From the NCBI RefSeq assembly GCF_016888515.1, contig NZ_JAFEJK010000001.1:868001-932000 (forward strand): a stretch of DNA of 64,000 nt, read 5' to 3'. Position 1 is the first letter of the stretch. Each line of letters begins with the position of its first letter. Position numbers and translations under genes: made by a program. Of this stretch, positions 59,689 to 64,000 are shown piece after piece. This DNA comes from Shimia biformata. GTDB lineage: Bacteria > Pseudomonadota > Alphaproteobacteria > Rhodobacterales > Rhodobacteraceae. A model generated the notes under the pieces. It did not search any database, was not told where the DNA came from, and worked only from the letters and a program-made list of their open reading frames with translations.

Positions 59689-59851
59689 GTTGTCTTCTCT
59701 TGCTGCCATTGATCCCAACGCCCTGTTGTCCTTCATCGCATGGCAATAGGCAAGCGGCACGGGGTATCGCGGTTATTTGCGCATGAAGGTTGCCATTTGC
59801 CGCGCGATAAGAAAACGTAAGTTTCGGGAAAGTTTGCAGAGGACAGGTCAG

Positions 59852-60883
59852 ATGGATTCGCCAAAAATCCGCAATATGGAAGAATTCGCCGCCTTCAGCG
59901 GGATTTCGCGTCCGACCGTGTCAAAATACTTCAATGATCCCAAAAGCGTGCGCCGCACGACTCGCGAAAAAATCGAAAAGGCGCTGGAGGAGTGCGACTA
60001 TCGCCCGAATTTCTTTGCGGTGAACCAGAACAGGAAATTGACCAAGAATATCGGTATCGTTGTACCCTACCTGGCCGATCCCTTCTTTGCCGAAATCGCC
60101 CGCCGTATCGAGACACTAGTGATCGGGTCCGGCTATACTCCCATCTTGCTGAGTTCCCATGGTGATCCTGCGCTTGAAGCGGAAAACCTGAATTCTCTGC
60201 GCGCGATCAAGCCTGCCGGGGTGCTGTTGGCGCCGCTGGGACGGATATCGGATCGCGACATTCTCGAGGCATTCTGCGCCGATTTCCCGACCGTGAATTT
60301 CGATGCCAATATCGACGGCATTGGAGAGGTGTTTGTCGGCCACAACAATGCTCAGGCTACTGAAGTCATGATTCAGTATCTTGTCCGCAGCGGTGAACCG
60401 CCCGCGTTTTTTGAAATGCGCACCCCGCCCAACCCCAATGCCAACAAGCGCCGCTTGGCTTATATCGAGACGATGGAACGGCTTGGCCTTAGTCCTCATA
60501 TTATCCAGGTCAAAGGCGAAGGGTGGGATTTCGAGGATATTGGTTTTCGGGGAGGCAAAAACGTATTGTCCAAGTCTGACTTGCCCAGCAAAACGATCTT
60601 CTGTTCCAATGACCGGCTGGCAATCGGCTTTCTTGCCGCGGCTTACGAGGCCGGGCACAGAGTTGGGATTGGGGATGACTGCTCGCTGCGGGTTGCGGGC
60701 CATGACAACCACCCGTTTTCACGGTTCACCTGCCCGACATTGACGACGATCAGTCACGACTACTCGGCGATCGCGACCCGTGGAGTCGAGACTGTTTTGT
60801 CCCTGATTGATTCGGGGGCACATGCCGAATCGCGTCAAATGGTTCTGTTTGATGGCGAGTTGATCATGCGGGCTTCGGCGTAA
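59852..60883 (+). CDS. LacI-family regulator of the adjacent polyol importer
   Basis: A 343-residue LacI protein. HTH and hinge occupy residues 1-60 (MEEFAAFSGISRPTVSKYFNDPKSVRRTTREKIEKAL), followed by a periplasmic-binding-like ligand domain (NIGIVVPYLADPFFAEIARRIE; FDANIDGIGEVFVGHNNAQA). A polyol or sugar is the expected ligand. ATG 59852 has GAGG ahead. It is followed by the binding-protein gene after 120 bp with a LacI-type operator between them. Confidence 0.9.
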   Translation: MDSPKIRNMEEFAAFSGISRPTVSKYFNDPKSVRRTTREKIEKALEECDYRPNFFAVNQNRKLTKNIGIVVPYLADPFFAEIARRIETLVIGSGYTPILLSSHGDPALEAENLNSLRAIKPAGVLLAPLGRISDRDILEAFCADFPTVNFDANIDGIGEVFVGHNNAQATEVMIQYLVRSGEPPAFFEMRTPPNPNANKRRLAYIETMERLGLSPHIIQVKGEGWDFEDIGFRGGKNVLSKSDLPSKTIFCSNDRLAIGFLAAAYEAGHRVGIGDDCSLRVAGHDNHPFSRFTCPTLTTISHDYSAIATRGVETVLSLIDSGAHAESRQMVLFDGELIMRASA

Positions 60884-60914
60884 GTGACTGTATTGGTTTG
60901 GGGAAATAATAAAG

Positions 60915-60928
60915 TTTACGCGAGTAAA
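60915..60928. promoter_or_regulatory. LacI-type operator ahead of the polyol importer
   Basis: TTTACGCGAGTAAA is an inverted repeat (TTTAC/GTAAA, one mismatch inside) with a central CG step, as in LacI-family operators. It is 76 bp upstream of the binding-protein start. Confidence 0.65.
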
Positions 60929-61003
60929 GAATAGGATTGACGAGGGGTAATATAGAGGCGTAGCGTGAATGGGCAATTTTCAACACGAGGGGAGGAGACT
61001 CGT

Positions 61004-62308
61004 ATGCACATCCGAAATGCGCTTCGCGCGGCAACCGCGGTTACATTGCTCATAGGAGCAGCCGCATCTGCTGAAACCATCACCATCGCCACCGTCAACA
61101 ATGGCGACATGATCCGAATGCAGGGTTACACCGACGATTTCACCGCAAAGACCGGACACGAGGTCGAGTGGGTGACATTGGAAGAAAACGTTCTGCGTCA
61201 GCGTGTGACCACCGACATCACCACCAAGGGCGGTGCTTTCGACATCATGACAATCGGCATGTATGAAACCCCGATCTGGGGCGCAAACGGCTGGCTGGTT
61301 CCGCTGAACGATCTTTCCGCCGAGTACGACGCCGCCGACATCCTGCCCGCGATGGCAGGCGGTCTCAGCCACGACGGGACGCTTTATGCGGCACCGTTCT
61401 ACGGCGAAAGCTCGATGATCATGTATCGGACCGACCTGATGGAAAAGGCAGGTCTGGAGATGCCCGACGCGCCGACGTGGACCTTCATCCGTGAGGCCGC
61501 AGCAGCCATGACCGACCGCGACAACGACATCAACGGCATCTGCCTGCGCGGTAAGGCCGGTTGGGGCGAGGGCGGTGCGCTCATCACCGCGATGTCCAAT
61601 TCGTTCGGTGCGCGTTGGTTCGATATGGACTGGAATGCCCAGTTCGATACCCAGCCCTGGAAAGACACGTTGGAATTCTTCGTCGGCATGATGAACGAAA
61701 GCGGCCCGGCGGGCTATGCCACCAATGGCTTCAACGAGAACCTGTCGCTGTTCCAACAGGGCAAATGCGGCATGTGGATCGATGCGACCGTGGCCGCGTC
61801 CTTCGTGACCAATCCCGAGGACTCGACCGTTGCGGACAAGGTCGGCTTTGCGCTGGCGCCGGACAACGGTCTGGGCAAGCGTGCGAACTGGCTTTGGGCC
61901 TGGGCGCTGGCGATCCCGGCAGGCACCCAGAAAGCCGAGGCCGCCAAAGCCTTTATCGAGTGGGCCACGTCAAAAGAATACATCGAGCTTGTTGCCGCGA
62001 ATGAAGGTTGGGCCAATGTCCCGCCGGGTGCGCGTATCTCGCTTTATGAAAACCCGAACTACCAGGCGGTTCCGTTTGCGAAAATGACGCTGCAGTCCAT
62101 CCTGTCGGCAGACCCGAACAACTCGACGGTTGAGCCTTCGCCCTACGTCGGGGTCCAGTTCGCCGCCATCCCGGAATTCGCGGGCATCGCGACGGACGTC
62201 AGCCAGGAGTTCTCGGCTGTGTATGCCGGTCAGCAAACTGTGGACGAAGCTCTGGCCAAAGCGCAGGCGCTGACCAACGACGCAATGGAAGCCGCCGGTT
62301 ACCGCTGA
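61004..62308 (+). CDS. smoE: Polyol-type ABC transporter substrate-binding protein
   Basis: A 434-residue periplasmic binding protein with a Sec signal peptide (cleavage after ASA, residue about 22). The lobe features MIRMQGYTDDFTAKTGHEVEWV and MYETPIWGANGWLVPLNDL resemble the sorbitol/mannitol-binding SmoE of R. sphaeroides. GGAGGAG precedes the ATG. It heads an operon with two permeases; the ATPase must lie beyond the window. Sorbitol, mannitol or another hexitol is the likely cargo. Confidence 0.88.
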   Translation: MHIRNALRAATAVTLLIGAAASAETITIATVNNGDMIRMQGYTDDFTAKTGHEVEWVTLEENVLRQRVTTDITTKGGAFDIMTIGMYETPIWGANGWLVPLNDLSAEYDAADILPAMAGGLSHDGTLYAAPFYGESSMIMYRTDLMEKAGLEMPDAPTWTFIREAAAAMTDRDNDINGICLRGKAGWGEGGALITAMSNSFGARWFDMDWNAQFDTQPWKDTLEFFVGMMNESGPAGYATNGFNENLSLFQQGKCGMWIDATVAASFVTNPEDSTVADKVGFALAPDNGLGKRANWLWAWALAIPAGTQKAEAAKAFIEWATSKEYIELVAANEGWANVPPGARISLYENPNYQAVPFAKMTLQSILSADPNNSTVEPSPYVGVQFAAIPEFAGIATDVSQEFSAVYAGQQTVDEALAKAQALTNDAMEAAGYR

Positions 62309-62324
62309 CGGCCATCCTCCCCTG

Positions 62325-62351
62325 GCAGGGGGCGGCCGGATCGCCCCCTGC
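62325..62351 (+). promoter_or_regulatory. Intercistronic hairpin between smoE and smoF
   Basis: GCAGGGGGCG (62325-62334) pairs perfectly with CGCCCCCTGC (62342-62351) over GCCGGAT. No T-tract follows, so it is more likely a 3'-stabiliser or partial attenuator that keeps binding-protein mRNA above permease mRNA. Confidence 0.6.
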
Positions 62352-62426
62352 ACACAACGACCGACACCTCGTACACTTGACCCATCGCAACAAGGCGGCC
62401 TGACCGCCAACAGAGGAGGCGTGCCA

Positions 62427-63293
62427 ATGGCGACCCAGCATTCCCGATCCGCCGCCCGCTTGATGATGGCCCCGGCCGTGATCCTGCTCCTGGGCTGGAT
62501 GCTTATCCCGCTGACAATGACTCTCTACTTTTCGTTCAAGAAATACCTGCCCCTGCGTGGCGGCGATCTGGGATGGGTTGGGTTCGACAACTATGTCCGG
62601 TTCGTTTCGTCCAGTTCGTTCTGGCCAGCCGTGGCAACGACGCTGATCATCGTTGGCGGTGTCCTGTTCATCACCCTGATCCTCGGAGTCCTGCTGGCAC
62701 TACTGCTGGACCAGCCGATGTGGGGGCAGGGGGTCGTGCGCATCCTGGTGATCGCGCCGTTCTTCGTGATGCCCACGGTGTCCGGTCTGGTCTGGAAAAA
62801 CATGTTCATGGACTCCAACAACGGGTTCCTTGCTCATCTCTGGCGCGCCTTTGGCGCTGAGCCGGTGCAGTGGCTTAGCCAGGCATCCTTGCCGTCTCTC
62901 ATCATGATCATTTCATGGCAATGGCTGCCCTTTGCCACGCTGATCCTTTTGACTGCGATTCAATCGCTGGACAGTGAACAGCTTGAGGCATCGGAAATGG
63001 ATGGGGCCAACTGGCTGAACCGGTTTGGCTTTATCATCCTGCCGCACCTTGCCCGCGCGATAACTGTCGTGGTGCTGATCCAGACGATCTTTCTTCTGTC
63101 GATCTTCGCCGAGATTTTCGTGACCACCGCAGGCGCTTTCGGCACCAAGACGCTGACCTACCTGATCTACCAGCGCGTTCTGGAAAGCCAGAATGTCGGC
63201 CTTGGCTCAGCGGGCGGTGTCTATGCCATCATACTTGCCAATATCGTCGCCATCTTCCTGATGCGCATCGTCGGCAAGAACCTGGACGCGTGA
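62427..63293 (+). CDS. smoF: Polyol-type ABC transporter permease 1
   Basis: A 288-residue permease (six helices) of the carbohydrate uptake-1 MalF/UgpA group. The EAA-like loop is EQLEASEMDGANWLNRFGFIILPHL (residues about 190-215). GAGGAGG lies seven bases ahead of ATG 62427; the GTG at 62421 is less likely. It pairs with the next permease. Confidence 0.9.
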   Translation: MATQHSRSAARLMMAPAVILLLGWMLIPLTMTLYFSFKKYLPLRGGDLGWVGFDNYVRFVSSSSFWPAVATTLIIVGGVLFITLILGVLLALLLDQPMWGQGVVRILVIAPFFVMPTVSGLVWKNMFMDSNNGFLAHLWRAFGAEPVQWLSQASLPSLIMIISWQWLPFATLILLTAIQSLDSEQLEASEMDGANWLNRFGFIILPHLARAITVVVLIQTIFLLSIFAEIFVTTAGAFGTKTLTYLIYQRVLESQNVGLGSAGGVYAIILANIVAIFLMRIVGKNLDA

Positions 63294-63305
63294 GGAGGAA
63301 CCGAT

Positions 63306-64000
63306 ATGGCCCGCGCAGTAACCAACCGCCGCAAGACGATAAACACCATCGCAGCATGGACCATCGGCTTGCTGATCTTCTTCCCGATCCTGTGGATCAT
63401 CGTCTTGTCGTTCAAATCCGAGGGCGACGCGATCAAGACCCCGCTTCAGGTGCTGGGGTCGGCCTGGACCCTTGAGAGCTATTTTGTCGTCCAGGAACGG
63501 TCGGACTATTTCAAGCATTTCTTCAACTCGGTCACCATCGCCGTCGGGTCGACCCTTCTGGGCATCCTGATTGCGGTGCCTGCCGCCTGGTCGATGGCCT
63601 TCGTGCCATCGAAGCGGACCCGGGACATCCTGATGTGGATGCTGTCGACCAAGATGCTGCCAGCCGTCGGCGTTCTTTATCCGATCTACCTGCTGTTCAT
63701 CCGGCTTGGGCTTCTTGATACCACGTTCGGCCTGGTGATCGTGCTGATGCTGATCAACCTGCCGATCATCGTCTGGATGCTATACACCTATTTCCGCGAA
63801 ATTCCGGGCGAGATCCTGGAAGCCGCGCGGATGGACGGGGCCAATCTTCGCGCCGAATTGCTCTATGTGCTGACGCCGATGGCCGTTCCCGGCATCGCAT
63901 CCACCATCCTGTTGAACGTCATCCTTGCCTGGAACGAGGCGTTCTGGACGCTCAACCTCACTGCGGCCAAGGCCGCGCCGCTGACGGCTTTCATCGCCAG
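63306..64000 (+). CDS. smoG: Polyol-type ABC transporter permease 2 (runs off the window)
   Basis: The first 231 codons of a MalG/UgpE-type permease. Helices start at about residue 15 (TIAAWTIGLLIFFPILWIIVLSF), and the EAA loop EILEAARMDGANLRAELLYVLTPMAVPG is near residue 180. AGGAGG stands before the ATG, 12 bp after the first permease. The C-terminal part and the ATPase gene are outside the window. Confidence 0.9.
   Translation, partial: MARAVTNRRKTINTIAAWTIGLLIFFPILWIIVLSFKSEGDAIKTPLQVLGSAWTLESYFVVQERSDYFKHFFNSVTIAVGSTLLGILIAVPAAWSMAFVPSKRTRDILMWMLSTKMLPAVGVLYPIYLLFIRLGLLDTTFGLVIVLMLINLPIIVWMLYTYFREIPGEILEAARMDGANLRAELLYVLTPMAVPGIASTILLNVILAWNEAFWTLNLTAAKAAPLTAFIA

Noticed and set aside
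59813-59824. AAACGTAAGTTT as an autoregulatory site upstream of the LacI gene
   Set aside because: The arms are short and it does not match the operator-like TTTACGCGAGTAAA ahead of the importer genes beyond a common TTACG.
1-64000. CRISPR arrays, tRNA or rRNA genes, insertion sequences, integrases, toxin-antitoxin or restriction systems
   Set aside because: No evenly spaced repeats, cloverleaf-like stretches, terminal inverted repeats with transposase, or related protein motifs were seen on either strand.

Overview
The window looks like a chromosome segment of a marine alphaproteobacterium of the Rhodobacterales (Roseobacter/Rhodobacter type). The evidence is high G+C coding sequence, a class I lysyl-tRNA synthetase, a RpoE-ChrR (ECF11) singlet-oxygen sigma/anti-sigma pair next to its lipid/photolyase operon, a SmoEFG-type polyol importer and many small conserved proteins typical of that group. 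I see no rRNA, tRNA, CRISPR array, insertion sequence or prophage. Almost all of it reads as ordinary, densely packed core and accessory genome; one AT-richer gene (13623-14498) stands out as probably imported.

Layout. 1-9300: reductive pyrimidine catabolism. Two tandem RutR-like TetR regulators and an MFS transporter face a divergent operon of beta-ureidopropionase, dihydropyrimidinase and a complete ABC importer. Two RutR-type palindromes lie in the divergent promoter. 9300-13200: AbrB-type membrane protein, thioredoxin 2, a geranylgeranyl-reductase-like flavoprotein, an acyl-CoA thioesterase, a small membrane protein and a DUF302 protein with an operator-like palindrome in its promoter. 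13600-24900: HAD hydrolase, EttA, NadD, DMT transporter, PBP4-type carboxypeptidase, TrhP-like U32 protein, TerB-like protein, LysRS-I, a DUF4864 protein and a small membrane protein. 25085-28651: a large beta-helix protein, a 47-residue protein and a GapB-type glyceraldehyde-3-phosphate dehydrogenase with two LacI-type sites upstream.

28783-35890: a five-gene, translationally coupled operon (FAD oxidoreductase, DUF1365, DUF3833, SDR, photolyase) next to PhzF and rpoE-chrR. Both the operon and rpoE carry the same promoter architecture, TGATCC-N16-CGTA, which ties them into one photooxidative-stress regulon. 35951-41815: cytochrome c, then tamA-tamB for outer-membrane assembly. 42130-46009: a three-subunit molybdenum hydroxylase with its own MoaD/ThiS-like protein as fourth gene. 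46165-52202: patatin-like lipoprotein, MFS transporter, membrane-anchored NYN ribonuclease-like protein, a very acidic unknown protein and a class C beta-lactamase-fold serine hydrolase.

52403-59688: ribosome and tRNA genes (rpmE, rplS, trmD, rimM) in the usual order but interrupted by accessory genes: a TetR/quinone reductase pair with three operators, a sensor adenylate cyclase, a sulfotransferase-like protein and a membrane protein. 59852-64000: LacI regulator and a polyol-type ABC importer (smoEFG-like) running off the right edge. The most rewarding items are the sigma-E regulon with uncharacterised enzymes, the RutR-type operators, the GapB-like coenzyme signature in gap, the Mo-hydroxylase with an atypical active-site loop and private MoaD, and the novel gene insertions within the rimM-trmD-rplS block.
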